NCBI GenBank assembly: GCA_021831785.1 | Contig: JAKBMB010000032.1 | Coordinates: 62,001 to 126,000 of the forward strand | Origin: Deltaproteobacteria bacterium | GTDB taxonomy: Bacteria > Desulfobacterota > Binatia > Binatales > Binataceae | Reading direction: 5' to 3' | DNA length: 64,000 bases | In this document: piece by piece, positions 17,147 to 26,086 of the stretch | Position numbering within the stretch: position 1 is the first letter of the stretch | Layout: each line of letters begins with the position of its first letter | Translations under genes and position numbers: made by a program | Notes under the pieces: model-generated | Databases searched by the model: none | Seen by the model: only the letters and a program-made list of their open reading frames with translations | What the model was told of the DNA's origin: nothing

Positions 17147-18556
17147 ATGAGAACCGCGTTAATCTGCGTCGGGCTGCTAATGCTCGCGGGCTTCACGGTT
17201 GCGGGCGCAGGAGAGCCGGGCAAGACCGGCAAAAAAAAAGGGATCGACTGGGACTTGCTCAACAATGAGGCGATCGCGCTGCTTGCGCATTACATCCGAC
17301 TCGACACCACTAATCCGCCGGGAAACGAGCTTGCGGCGGCGCGGATGCTGCGTGAGAAGTTCCTTGCCGACGGTATTCCGGCGGCGACCATTCAGCCGGC
17401 ACCCCAGCGCGGGATCGTCGCCGCACGGCTTCACGGCACCGGCCATAACGGGCAGGCAATCGTGCTGTTAAGCCATATGGACGTGGTCCCGGCAGACCCT
17501 CGCGGTTGGAAGGTACCGCCGTTTTCGGGCGCGATCAAGGACGGCCAAATCTGGGGACGCGGCGCGCTCGACGACAAGGGCCCGGGCGTGATCGCGCTGA
17601 TGGCGATGCTGGCCGTCAAGCGGGCCGGAATACTGCTCAAGCGCGATGTCCTGTTCGTGGCCACCGGCGATGAGGAGCAAGGGGGCAAGCTCGGCGCGGG
17701 ATGGCTGGTCGAGCATCGTCCGGACCTCTTCGCCGACGCGCATGACGTGCTCAACGAAGGCGGAGCGATTCGCGTGCTGCCCAACGGGCGCAAATTTTAC
17801 GCCGTGTCGGTGGCGGAAAAAAGCCCGCTCTGGATCGGGCTCGCGGCTTCGGGAGCGGCGGGCCACGGCTCCAAACCGGAGCCGGAGACCGCCGTAACCC
17901 GACTGGTTCAAGCGCTGTATCGCGCCTCTCAGATGCAGAACCAGATCAACGTGTTGCCCTTGGTCCAGGCGTACTTTTACCAGATAGGAGCGCTGCTCGA
18001 AGGGCCGGCGCAGTTTGCCGACCTGCGCTCGGCGCTTCAGCAGAGCGAGTTTCGCGAACGCTTTTTGGCCGACCCTTTCAATAACGCGATGGTCCGCGAT
18101 ACGATCACTCCCACCGTGCTTTCCGCCGGCGACAAGGTCAACGTGATTCCGGCCAACGCGCATGCCGAGATCGATTGCCGGTTGCTGCCCGGGGACAATC
18201 CGGCCGATTTCCTTAAAAAGTTGCAAAGCGCGATCGCGGATGATCAGGTCAAGCTCCAGGTCATAATGAATTTCGTCTCGCCGGCATCGCCCGCTTCAAC
18301 TAATCTCATGAAAGCGATTGGCGACCTGGCCCAACAGGAAGACCCCAGCGCCCCGGTGGTCCCGACGCTGAGCAGCGGGTTTACCGACAGCCGTTACCTT
18401 CGCGAGCACAAGCTAATCGTGTACGGCTTTACCCCGATTGAGCTAACGGCCGAGGCCACGCAAACGATACACGGGGTCAACGAGCGTATCGCGATCACCA
18501 ATTTCACGGCCGGGCTGCGCCGAATGGTGGCGCTGCTGCAAATCTTAGGGAGCTAG
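17147..18556 (+). CDS. Exported M20-family zinc peptidase/amidohydrolase
   Basis: A 469-aa protein with an N-terminal signal peptide if started at ATG 17147 (MRTALICVGLLMLAGFTVAG). The metal-ligand motifs of family M20 are in order: LLSHMDVVPAD, WGRGALDDKGPG, the catalytic ATGDEEQGG pair and LNEGG. A dimerisation lid domain (VAEKSPLWIGLAASGAAGHGS) follows and a distal histidine sits in TIHGVNE. The size and the HMDVVPADPRGW context resemble carboxypeptidase-S/PM20D1-like enzymes, which cleave N-acyl amino acids or dipeptides. The 81 extra bases upstream of 17147 look less like a signal sequence. Confidence 0.9.
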   Translation: MRTALICVGLLMLAGFTVAGAGEPGKTGKKKGIDWDLLNNEAIALLAHYIRLDTTNPPGNELAAARMLREKFLADGIPAATIQPAPQRGIVAARLHGTGHNGQAIVLLSHMDVVPADPRGWKVPPFSGAIKDGQIWGRGALDDKGPGVIALMAMLAVKRAGILLKRDVLFVATGDEEQGGKLGAGWLVEHRPDLFADAHDVLNEGGAIRVLPNGRKFYAVSVAEKSPLWIGLAASGAAGHGSKPEPETAVTRLVQALYRASQMQNQINVLPLVQAYFYQIGALLEGPAQFADLRSALQQSEFRERFLADPFNNAMVRDTITPTVLSAGDKVNVIPANAHAEIDCRLLPGDNPADFLKKLQSAIADDQVKLQVIMNFVSPASPASTNLMKAIGDLAQQEDPSAPVVPTLSSGFTDSRYLREHKLIVYGFTPIELTAEATQTIHGVNERIAITNFTAGLRRMVALLQILGS

Positions 18557-18567
18557 GCGCGCCGGCG

Positions 18568-19752
18568 ATGCTGCGTGCGGGAGTTGGATATTCACTCAGC
18601 TTGGATACGGCAGAGGCCGCCGCGCAGACCGCCGCCGCTGCCCTAGCGCAAGCCGGCCTGACCAAAGCTGAAGCGGCGTTATGCTTTGCCACCAGCGCCC
18701 ACGGCGGCGGCTACCCGTTGATGTTGCGCGTCGTGCGCGAACAGTTGAAAACGCAAAATGTAGTCGGCTGCAGCGCCCGCGGCGTGATCAGCACCGGTCA
18801 CGAAATGGAATGCGGTGCGGCGGTGGTGACGATGGCCATCGGTGGAGCGGCGGTGTGCGCCAAGCGGATCTTCGTGCCCGGTCTGCGCGAGCACGTCCGC
18901 GAGGCGGCGCTTAAGCTTGCCCAAGCGGTCAAGCCCCTGCCCGCCAAGACCAACCTGCTGCTGCTCTTTCCCGACTCTTACAACGTCAATCCCGCGCTGC
19001 TGCTGACGGCGCTAGGTGCCGAGCTGCCCGGGGTGTATCTGGCCGGCGGCGGCGCCACCGAAGACGGCTCGACCGGCCAGACCTTTCAGTTCTGCGGCGA
19101 CGTAGTTAGTTCCGATTCGGTCGCCGCGCTGCTGTTAAGCGGCGACTTCGAGGTTGACATCGCGGTCTCGGTCGCCGCCCAGATGCTCGGCAAAAGCCAT
19201 CGTGTGACCGCGGCGCAGGGAAATTTCCTGCTGGAGCTGGATGGACGCCCGGCGCTGGAGGTTTTTAAGCAAGAGATCGGTCCGATGGCCGACGATCTCA
19301 GGCGCGCGACGACCCTGGTCAATATCTGTGTCGGCGCCGATCCGAAGGCGGCGCGGCTTGAGCGGGGCCACTTTTTCCTGCGCAACATCGTGGGGCTCAG
19401 CACCCAGCACCGTTTTCTCGCGGTGGCCCATCCGCTCGCCGCCGGCGACTTGGTCGGTTTTGCCCTGCGCGAGCCGAGCTACGCGCGCGAAGACCTCAGC
19501 GCCGCGCTTGAAGAGGCCGGCGGCAAGCGCAACGGTCGCCGACCCGCTTTCGGACTTTATTTTGACTGCGTGGCGCGCGGCATCAACCTTTATCGGGTCC
19601 CCGACCATGACGTTTCGTATATTCACCAAGCGCTGGGCGCCTTTGCCCTAGCCGGCTTTTTTACCGGCTTCGAGATCGGCCCGCTGGCCGCGACACCCTA
19701 TGCGCTACAGTACGCCGGCGTCTTGGCGCTGGTCTTTGAGGGCGCGGGCTAA
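18568..19752 (+). CDS. FIST-domain sensory protein
   Basis: A 394-aa protein with FIST N and FIST C domains, which are small-ligand sensing modules usually linked to signalling. The N-terminal part has the repeated VGYSLSLDTAEAAAQTA and VVGCSARGVISTGHE pattern. The C-terminal part ends FFTGFEIGPL and YTGVLALVFE-like residues (QYAGVLALVFEGAG). It lacks an attached kinase or methyl-accepting domain, so it is a stand-alone FIST protein. It begins 12 bases after the peptidase stop and is probably cotranscribed. Confidence 0.85.
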   Translation: MLRAGVGYSLSLDTAEAAAQTAAAALAQAGLTKAEAALCFATSAHGGGYPLMLRVVREQLKTQNVVGCSARGVISTGHEMECGAAVVTMAIGGAAVCAKRIFVPGLREHVREAALKLAQAVKPLPAKTNLLLLFPDSYNVNPALLLTALGAELPGVYLAGGGATEDGSTGQTFQFCGDVVSSDSVAALLLSGDFEVDIAVSVAAQMLGKSHRVTAAQGNFLLELDGRPALEVFKQEIGPMADDLRRATTLVNICVGADPKAARLERGHFFLRNIVGLSTQHRFLAVAHPLAAGDLVGFALREPSYAREDLSAALEEAGGKRNGRRPAFGLYFDCVARGINLYRVPDHDVSYIHQALGAFALAGFFTGFEIGPLAATPYALQYAGVLALVFEGAG

Positions 19753-19859
19753 GCGCCTGCGCCCTCGCTTGGCCGCGGCCGTCTCCGACGCTCGGCGCCG
19801 CGGGCGCGACAGACGGTCTCAGGCAAGCAGCGCGGAAATCCAACAGGGGGTACAGCAAA

Positions 19860-21002
19860 TTGGACTTTGCATTTTCGTCGGAACAAGAGATGCTGCGCGA
19901 AACGGCGCGGCGCTTTTTAAGCACCCAGTGCCCGAGCGCGTTCGTGCGGCGCATGATGGCGGACGATACGGCGCACGACCCCGCCTTGTGGGAGAAGCTG
20001 GTTGAGATGGGATGGCTCGCGATGGCCGTCCCGGAGCGCTACGGCGGCCAGGGCGCAAGCTTTCTCGACCTAACGGTGGTACTGGAGGAGGCCGGCCGCG
20101 CGTTGATGCCTGGGCCGTTTTCCACGGCGGCCACTCTCGGCACATCGCTGTTGGCCGACGGCGCGGAGCAGGCGCAAAGAGGCACGCTGATGACTCAGGT
20201 CGCCTCCGGAAAACTCATCGGCACGCTGGCCGTCGCCGAAGCCGCCGGGCGCTACGATCCTGCGGGCGTTCGCCTGCGCGCCGAAAAACAGGGCGCCCGT
20301 TACGTGCTTTCGGGGGAGAAATGGTTCGTGCCCGACGCCCATCTGGCCCACGGGCTTGCGGTCGCGGCCCGCACCGCGGCCGCCGACAACGATGCGGAGT
20401 ACGGGATCACACTGTTTTGGCTCGACCCTAAGACGCCAGGGTTGAACATAACCGAGCTTAAGACCCTCGATATGACGCGCCGGCTTTGCCGGTTGCGCCT
20501 GGATCACGTTAGCGCCGATTCTGCCCAGATTTTGGGCCAAGAACATCGGGGTTGGCCGTTGGCGCGCCGCGCGCTCGAGGTCGCCACCGCCGGCCTGTGC
20601 GCCGAGATGGTCGGCACGGCTCAAAGAGCGCTCGACATGGCGGTCGAGTACGCCAAGGTCCGCACGCAATTCGGCAAACCCATCGGCGCCTTCCAGGCGG
20701 TCAAGCACAAGTGCGTCGACATGATGGTCGCGCTGGAGAACGCGCGCTCGCTCGCCTACTACGCGTGCTGGGCGGTCGACCGACGCGCGCCCGAGGCCAG
20801 GCGAGTGGCCGCGATGGCCAAGGCTCAGGTATCGGACATGGCCAAGTACGTCACCAGCGAGGCCATCCAGGTGCACGGCGGGATCGGCTTTACCTGGGAG
20901 CACGACCTGCATCTTTACTACCGCCGCGCGGTCGCCGGAGACGCCGCCTTCGGCAACGCCGCGGTCCATCGCGAAAACGTCGCCAGGGCCCTCTCCCCTT
21001 AG
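19860..21002 (+). CDS. Acyl-CoA dehydrogenase
   Basis: FAD enzyme that oxidises acyl-CoA to enoyl-CoA, 380 aa. The start is TTG at 19860, giving the family-like MDFAFSSEQEMLRETARRF, with a GGGGG tract 13 bases upstream. The C-terminal domain has RTQFGKPIGAFQAVKHKCVDM, and QVHGGIGFTWEHDLHLYYRR carries the glutamate used as catalytic base. The mid-domain is divergent, as in the steroid/atypical ACAD branches, so chain length and substrate are not predictable. Confidence 0.9.
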   Translation: MDFAFSSEQEMLRETARRFLSTQCPSAFVRRMMADDTAHDPALWEKLVEMGWLAMAVPERYGGQGASFLDLTVVLEEAGRALMPGPFSTAATLGTSLLADGAEQAQRGTLMTQVASGKLIGTLAVAEAAGRYDPAGVRLRAEKQGARYVLSGEKWFVPDAHLAHGLAVAARTAAADNDAEYGITLFWLDPKTPGLNITELKTLDMTRRLCRLRLDHVSADSAQILGQEHRGWPLARRALEVATAGLCAEMVGTAQRALDMAVEYAKVRTQFGKPIGAFQAVKHKCVDMMVALENARSLAYYACWAVDRRAPEARRVAAMAKAQVSDMAKYVTSEAIQVHGGIGFTWEHDLHLYYRRAVAGDAAFGNAAVHRENVARALSP

Positions 21003-21119
21003 CCCGCGGCGGGCCGTCGGCCAAGGCAGCCACGCCGCGCGCAAGCGACGCTTGCCGAGCGTGTGAAGCGCGTCCTCGAAAGCTTCGCGCGCAGGACTCG
21101 AAGGAGCGCAGGGCGCGGG

Positions 21120-21977
21120 CTATTTCTTGAGCGGCTGCGAACCGGAGCGCGAGGGCGGCGCGCCGTAAGGCAGCGGGACGTACTGAACGCTCGGCCGCTG
21201 GCTGGCGGTCTGCGGGAACAGCCGCATGAAGCGGTACACTTCGGACGGCATCTCGCTTGACATCGGCAAGCCCAGCCCGCGCGCGTCTTCGAAGGTGATT
21301 GGATAGTCATGCGTCCAGCGCCCGTCGGTTAGCACCTCGGCCAGCTTCTCGGCTTGGGTTTCGTCCCATTTTTTAAGCATGAGCAGACGCTTGACGAAGT
21401 CGCGAACCTGCTTCATCGCTTTTTCGGCCATGTCAGCCAGAATTAGCGTTTGATCCTCGATGTCCTTGTTGCGCTCTTTTTGACTCTGGACCGCGCGCAG
21501 AATCGACGCCGCCGGGAAGCGCTCGAGCTGCGGGTCGAGCGGCCCCAACACGGCGTGCGGCGCTACCACGATGTTATCCGCGGCAAGCGCGAGCAGCGTT
21601 CCGCCCGACATCGCGTAATGGGGAACGAAGACGGTCACTTTTGCAGGATGCGTCACCAGGGCGTGCGCGATCTGCTCGGCGGCCAGCACCAAGCCGCCCG
21701 GCGTATGCAAAATAAGGTCGATCGGTAAGTTCGGGTCAGTAAGCTGGATCGCGCGCAGCACTTCTTCGGAATCCTCGATATCGATGAAGCGCAGCAGCGG
21801 AAAGCCCAGCAGGCTCATCGTCTCCTGGCGGTGTATGAGCGCGATAACCCGGCTATGCCGGCGGCGCTCAAGGTCTCGAATAAGCCGAGTGCGGCCAGCC
21901 TCGAGGAGGCGCTGGCGAAGAAATGGCTGCAGCGCAGCGATGATAAAAATGAGCCAAAAAAGGTCCCCAAAACTCAT
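21120..21977 (-). CDS. SDH-type ClpP-class serine protease, membrane-anchored
   Basis: A 285-aa protein of the SDH proteinase (ClpP-like, SppA-related) family. An N-terminal helix (LFWLIFIIAALQPFL) precedes a basic segment and ERRRHSRVIALIHRQET. The ClpP fold motifs are LILHTPGGLVLAAEQIAHAL and PHYAMSGGTLLALAAD, the latter containing the nucleophilic serine. The C-terminus includes WTHDYPITFEDARGLGLP. Members degrade membrane or misfolded proteins, but this one's targets are unknown. It faces the acyl-CoA dehydrogenase gene. Confidence 0.87.
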   Translation of the reverse strand: MSFGDLFWLIFIIAALQPFLRQRLLEAGRTRLIRDLERRRHSRVIALIHRQETMSLLGFPLLRFIDIEDSEEVLRAIQLTDPNLPIDLILHTPGGLVLAAEQIAHALVTHPAKVTVFVPHYAMSGGTLLALAADNIVVAPHAVLGPLDPQLERFPAASILRAVQSQKERNKDIEDQTLILADMAEKAMKQVRDFVKRLLMLKKWDETQAEKLAEVLTDGRWTHDYPITFEDARGLGLPMSSEMPSEVYRFMRLFPQTASQRPSVQYVPLPYGAPPSRSGSQPLKK

Positions 21978-22251
21978 CGCTCTCCTCCGTCCGCTTATAA
22001 GACTTCAAGCCGCCCTAGCGCTCTGGCGAGCAGCTCCTGAAGCGGCCCCGACGCTGGCTCAGCGCCACGGTATCCGGCCTTGCCGGCCGATTGGAAGTGC
22101 GTGCCCAAGCCATCAACGCAAACCTCACGAGGCTTCAACTCCCAGGGTCAAAGGGCGTAGATACATCCGACCCCAATGCATATCATTAAGAACGAACAGG
22201 TTGCCAACCATCGCTTCCGGAAAGCGGGCTTGCATGACCTGCTGATGCGAG

Positions 22252-22893
22252 ATGGACCTCGAACAAGCGCGCGAGCGGATGATAGCCGAGCAGCTTGAGC
22301 AACGCGGAATTAGCGATCCCCGGGTGCTGGCGGCGATTAGGATGGTCCCGCGTCACCGGTTCGTCCCGCCGGAATTGACCGAGCATGCCTACGAGGATAC
22401 GCCGCTGCCGATCGGATTTGGCCAAACCATATCGCAACCCTACATGGTGGGGCTAATGGCCGAGGTGGCCGCGCCTTTACCGCACGAGCGTTTGCTCGAG
22501 GTCGGCACCGGCAGCGGCTACCAGGCGGCCGTCTTAGCGCGGTTGGCCGGCGTGGTGTATACGGTCGAATGCGTGGAGCCGCTATATCTGCGGGCGCAGC
22601 GTACGTTAGCCGAGATCGGAGTCACTAACTGCTTCGTGAGGCTGAGCGACGGCTCGCTAGGATGGCCGGAAATGGCCCCTTTCGATGTGATCGTCGTGAC
22701 CGCGGCAATGCCGGGGATCCCGCGCCCGCTCATCGAGCAGCTTGCTCCACAGGGACGGCTAATCGCGCCGATCGGGGTTCCTGAGCTCCAGACGCTGGTG
22801 CGCATCAGGCGCATCGAGGGCCATCTGCGCGAAGAATGTTTCGGCGAATGCCGATTCGTTAAAATGGTCGGCAAACACGGCTTCTCCACCTGA
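22252..22893 (+). CDS. pcm: Protein-L-isoaspartate O-methyltransferase
   Basis: Repairs isoaspartyl residues in aged proteins using S-adenosylmethionine. It is 213 aa, normal length. Motif I is LLEVGTGSGYQAAVLARL. The family-specific PRHRFVPPELTEHAYEDTPLPIGFGQTISQPYMV precedes it (quoted in parts: PRHRFVPP, YEDTPLPIGFGQTISQP). The later motif is FDVIVVTAA with PLIEQLAPQGRLIAPIG. Confidence 0.95.
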   Translation: MDLEQARERMIAEQLEQRGISDPRVLAAIRMVPRHRFVPPELTEHAYEDTPLPIGFGQTISQPYMVGLMAEVAAPLPHERLLEVGTGSGYQAAVLARLAGVVYTVECVEPLYLRAQRTLAEIGVTNCFVRLSDGSLGWPEMAPFDVIVVTAAMPGIPRPLIEQLAPQGRLIAPIGVPELQTLVRIRRIEGHLREECFGECRFVKMVGKHGFST

Positions 22894-22981
22894 GTCTCGC
22901 ATCAACCGACCCGGTCCGACAAATACCACGCGCGGAGAGCTGAATCCCGCAGGGACACGCGCGCTTGGCGAGCGCGGCAAT

Positions 22982-23051
22982 CTACTGAGGATTGCAAAAT
23001 ATTGAGACAGCGCAGAGTCTGCCTGTCGCTATATTCTGCGGTTCTCAGTAG
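22982..23051. repeat. 70-nt near-perfect hairpin
   Basis: In the 340-bp gap between pcm and the M23 gene lies a long inverted repeat. The outer arms CTACTGAG and CTCAGTAG and the inner parts around GACAG-GCAGA and TCTGCCTGTC pair through nearly the whole 35-nt arm. There is one bulge, and several of the imperfect positions would be G-U pairs in RNA. No T-tract follows, so it is not a typical terminator. A related right arm recurs at 59681-59709. Confidence 0.6.
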
Positions 23052-23236
23052 GGTCGCCCGGTTTGGCGCCTCAGCTATTTAAGCTTGCCAAAAGTGCTTG
23101 GCGACGCTAACTTATCCTGAATGGCGGCGCCGCTATCGGGCTTCGCCGCAACATTTGCACAGTGAAGAAGTAGCAGCCACCGCACTAAGCGACTGCTGGG
23201 CACAGCGAGCTGCGCGGCATACTGAAGGCTGGAGAG

Positions 23237-23821
23237 GTGGCGGGGATAGTAGGCAGCAATCCCGGGTGTTCGCTGGGGCGGGCACCGCTACTGTGTCTGA
23301 TGCTGGGCGCGGCAGCCTGCGCCCAGACCGGGTCTGCGAGCCCGTACCAGTACCATTACACCGCTGCTCCGACGTTCCGTTCAGCGGCCTTCTATCCGAA
23401 CAATTCTTCGGCGCCTCTTCAATGGCCTATCTCCGAGGGGGTGATTTCCTCGCGCTTCGGCGTGCGGCACGGCGCGATGCATAAGGGAATCGACATCGCG
23501 GCGCCGGTTGGGACGCCGGTTGGAGCGGCGGAGTCCGGAGAGGTGGTTTTTGCCGGCAAGATGCGCGGCTACGGCCGGACGGTAATCTTGCGCCACGACG
23601 TCCATCGCGCCACGCTCTACGCGCACAATCGCGCGCTGCGGGTGACGCGAGGTCAGTACGTTCGGCGCGGTCAGGTGATCGCCACCGTGGGCCGCTCGGG
23701 GCATGCCAGCGGACCCAACCTTCATTTCGAGGTGCGTGTTGACGATCACACGCGAAACCCGCTGTACTACCTGGAACCGCGGCCTCATCTGGTCACCTTC
23801 GCCAGGCAGTCCGGCTACTAG
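23237..23821 (+). CDS. M23 family metallopeptidase (LytM domain), exported
   Basis: Likely envelope peptidoglycan hydrolase or amidase activator, 194 aa from GTG 23237. The N-terminus is a signal sequence (APLLCLMLGAAACAQTG) with a cysteine in lipobox-like position, so a lipoprotein is possible. The LytM domain has the zinc motif HKGIDIAAP and the YAH motif (TLYAHN). The final motif reads GPNLHFEV: the zinc-ligand histidine is present, but the preceding catalytic His of HxH is Asn. It may therefore be weakly active or regulatory. There is no LysM domain or coiled coil. Confidence 0.85.
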   Translation: MAGIVGSNPGCSLGRAPLLCLMLGAAACAQTGSASPYQYHYTAAPTFRSAAFYPNNSSAPLQWPISEGVISSRFGVRHGAMHKGIDIAAPVGTPVGAAESGEVVFAGKMRGYGRTVILRHDVHRATLYAHNRALRVTRGQYVRRGQVIATVGRSGHASGPNLHFEVRVDDHTRNPLYYLEPRPHLVTFARQSGY

Positions 23822-23928
23822 AGCCTATCTCATAAACGCTTTCGCTTGTTCTGTCGTGCTGCGCTCAGAGCCGATGAATTTTTGGCAAGCTGCCGCATGT
23901 CGCCGTGAGCTGCACCAGATGTGTCTCC

Positions 23929-24048
23929 AGTAGGGCGGGCCGCGGTGCCCGCCATGATGCGCGGGCGCCACGCCCGCGCGACCAACGAATCACCGGCGAC
24001 AGGGTGGGCACCGCGGCCGCAGGGGCGGGCACGGCGGCCCGCCCTACT
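23929..24048. repeat. Dispersed palindromic repeat, copy A
   Basis: A 120-bp intergenic element bounded by inverted ends AGTAGGGCGGGCCGC and GCGGCCCGCCCTACT. Its interior includes TGCCCGCCATGATGCGC and GGCGCCACGCCCGCGCGAC. Copy B at 42582-42701 shares both blocks. It encodes no plausible protein and has no transposase, so it looks like a REP/MITE-type element. The rest of the gap up to apt (24449) shows nothing else I recognise apart from the short palindrome. Confidence 0.8.
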
Positions 24049-24417
24049 CCAAAGATCACAAGCTCTCAGGGTGACAAAAGAGGGTGCTCGGAGTGAGATC
24101 TATGCTCCACGGTCATTTATGAAATGGGCACTAGTTAAATGCGACGGACGAATCGCTACCGCTTGCGTCCGGCGGCGCCGCCGGACGCGGCCCTGGGCTG
24201 GCTCGCAGCACCGCTTGAGCGTGCATCCCAGCCGCTGGTAAGGTGTAGCGAGCGTGTCCAGGCGCGATCGCAATGCTCGGCTGCGCCAAACCGGCTGCTT
24301 AGCGACAAGCATCGGACGCTAGAGGTTTCGGCTGCGCCGCTGCATCAACGTAACTTTCCCTGCATTTTTGCAGAGAAACCGCCACCTCGAGGATCCAAGG
24401 CCGGTTTGGGAAAAGCA

Positions 24418-24431
24418 GTTGTCACGACAAC
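24418..24431. promoter_or_regulatory. Short palindrome upstream of apt
   Basis: GTTGTCACGACAAC has perfect 6-bp arms around AC and ends 18 bases before the apt GTG start, just before its TGAGGT ribosome-binding site. It could be an operator or a small leader hairpin. There is no further support. Confidence 0.25.
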
Positions 24432-24449
24432 ATTATGAGGTAAACCGCA

Positions 24450-24977
24450 GTGACGACCGATCAACTTCGCCAGTACGTTCGTGACATTCCGAACTTCCCC
24501 AAGCCGGGCATCGTGTTCAAGGACATCACTCCGCTGCTGGCCGATGCGCGCGCCCTGCGGGCGGCGGTCGACGCCATCAGCGCGCCGTACGTGGGCCGCG
24601 TTGACGCCGTGCTCGGGATCGAGTCGCGGGGCTTCGTCTTCGGGGCGCCGGTTGCCTACTGCCTGGACGCGGGCCTGATAATCGCGCGCAAGGCCGGCAA
24701 GCTGCCCTTCCGGACCATCAGCGAAACCTATGAGCTTGAGTACGGCACCAGCGCGCTTGAAATTCACACCGACGGAATCACGCAGGGCAAGCGAGTTTTG
24801 ATCGTGGACGACCTGCTTGCAACCGGCGGCACCGCAGCGGCCGCGGCGCGGCTAGTCGAAAGGCTCGGCGCCGGCGTTCTTGGATGCGCGTTTCTGGTTG
24901 AGCTGGGGTTTTTGAAAGGCCGTGACCGGCTGGCGCCCATCGAGTGCTTCTCGGCGATTCGCTACGACGACGGTTGA
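24450..24977 (+). CDS. apt: Adenine phosphoribosyltransferase
   Basis: Purine salvage enzyme joining adenine to PRPP to give AMP. It is 175 aa, family length. The start is GTG 24450 with AGG nine bases upstream. Family motifs are [18 protein letters not shown] at the N-terminus, [15 protein letters not shown], and the PRPP-binding loop [17 protein letters not shown]. The C-terminal [13 protein letters not shown] is also typical. Confidence 0.96.
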   Translation: MTTDQLRQYVRDIPNFPKPGIVFKDITPLLADARALRAAVDAISAPYVGRVDAVLGIESRGFVFGAPVAYCLDAGLIIARKAGKLPFRTISETYELEYGTSALEIHTDGITQGKRVLIVDDLLATGGTAAAAARLVERLGAGVLGCAFLVELGFLKGRDRLAPIECFSAIRYDDG

Positions 24978-25052
24978 GCGCACGTGACGGCTTTGCGCCA
25001 GCGATGCGCTGCCGTCCGCTAAGCCGCCTCAAACGTCGATTGCGGCAATGCT

Positions 25053-25937
25053 GTGAATAACGCCCTCCTGCTTAAGGACCGCAAGCGCCTGCGGCTGGTT
25101 TTGCTGCTCGCGGCCGGCTATTTCGTCACCGAACTTGCCGGCGGGCTCTATACCAACAGCCTGGCGCTGATTTCAGACGCGGTACACATGCTGACCGATA
25201 TTGCCAGCATCTGCCTGGCGCTGATCAGCCTGTGGATAGCCTCGCGCCCGGCCACCACGAGCAAGACTTACGGTTACGTGCGGGCGGAAATTCTCGGCGC
25301 GCTGTTCAACGGGCTTTTGCTCTGGCTTATCGGATGCTTCATCTTCTTCGGCGCCATCGAGCGCCTGCGCAACCCGGTTCCGGTGATGGCGTCGGGCATG
25401 ATACTGGTCGCGGCGGCGGGCCTGATCGCAAACCTTTTTGCCGCCCTAGTGGCACGCGGCAGGATGGGCGACGAAGGGTCACTTGCGGTGCGCGCGGTCT
25501 TTCTCCACGTGATTTTCGACCTCGTCGGCTCGCTCGGCGTGCTGCTGGCGGGGGTCGTCGTCTATTTCACGGGCTGGACGCGGGCCGATCCTCTGGTCAG
25601 CATCCTTATCGGCTCGCTGGTCATTTACGGCTCTTGGGGGCTGGTGCGCGAAGGCGTCGATATTTTGATGGAAGCCGTACCGGGCCGAATCAATCTCGAC
25701 GAGTTGCGCGGCGAGCTGTTGGCGGTGCCCGGCGCGGAGGAACTTCACGATCTGCACGTCTGGTGCCTAAGCCGACGCGAGCTTGCGCTGTCGGCCCACG
25801 CCGTGGTCGAGGAAGCCGCCGACCCCGATCGAATTCTGGCCGACATGTCCCAGGTCTTGGAGCACAAGTTCAACATTCGGCATATCACGCTTCAACTGGA
25901 GCGCTGCAACCGCACCAATTGCCAAGTTTCCCATTGA
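25053..25937 (+). CDS. Cation diffusion facilitator (CzcD-like metal exporter)
   Basis: Inner-membrane proton-coupled exporter for zinc or a similar divalent metal, 294 aa from GTG 25053. Six helices are predicted. Helix 2 carries the metal-site pair in SDAVHMLTDIASI, and helix 5 carries HVIFDLVGSLGVLLAG. The C-terminal cytoplasmic domain (LHDLHVWCLSRRELALSAHAV) ends with a Cys/His-containing tail, ERCNRTNCQVSH, which may bind metal. The metal specificity is inferred from HxxxD in both helices, which usually indicates Zn/Cd. Confidence 0.92.
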   Translation: MNNALLLKDRKRLRLVLLLAAGYFVTELAGGLYTNSLALISDAVHMLTDIASICLALISLWIASRPATTSKTYGYVRAEILGALFNGLLLWLIGCFIFFGAIERLRNPVPVMASGMILVAAAGLIANLFAALVARGRMGDEGSLAVRAVFLHVIFDLVGSLGVLLAGVVVYFTGWTRADPLVSILIGSLVIYGSWGLVREGVDILMEAVPGRINLDELRGELLAVPGAEELHDLHVWCLSRRELALSAHAVVEEAADPDRILADMSQVLEHKFNIRHITLQLERCNRTNCQVSH

Positions 25938-26086
25938 AAACGCGTACCGCCGTACGGAGGCAAACGATCTCCGCTTCAACCATGGCAGCCGGCATAAGCG
26001 CTTAAGGCCGCGTCGGCGGGGCGAAGGCTAGAGTCGGCGCCAGCGCGCAACCGCGCGCGCCGACGATCGATTGCCGGCGCTCACGC

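Noticed and set aside
23003-23035. Promoter with TTGAGA and TATATT over the long hairpin
   Set aside because: Spacing of 21 bases is too long for a sigma-70 promoter.
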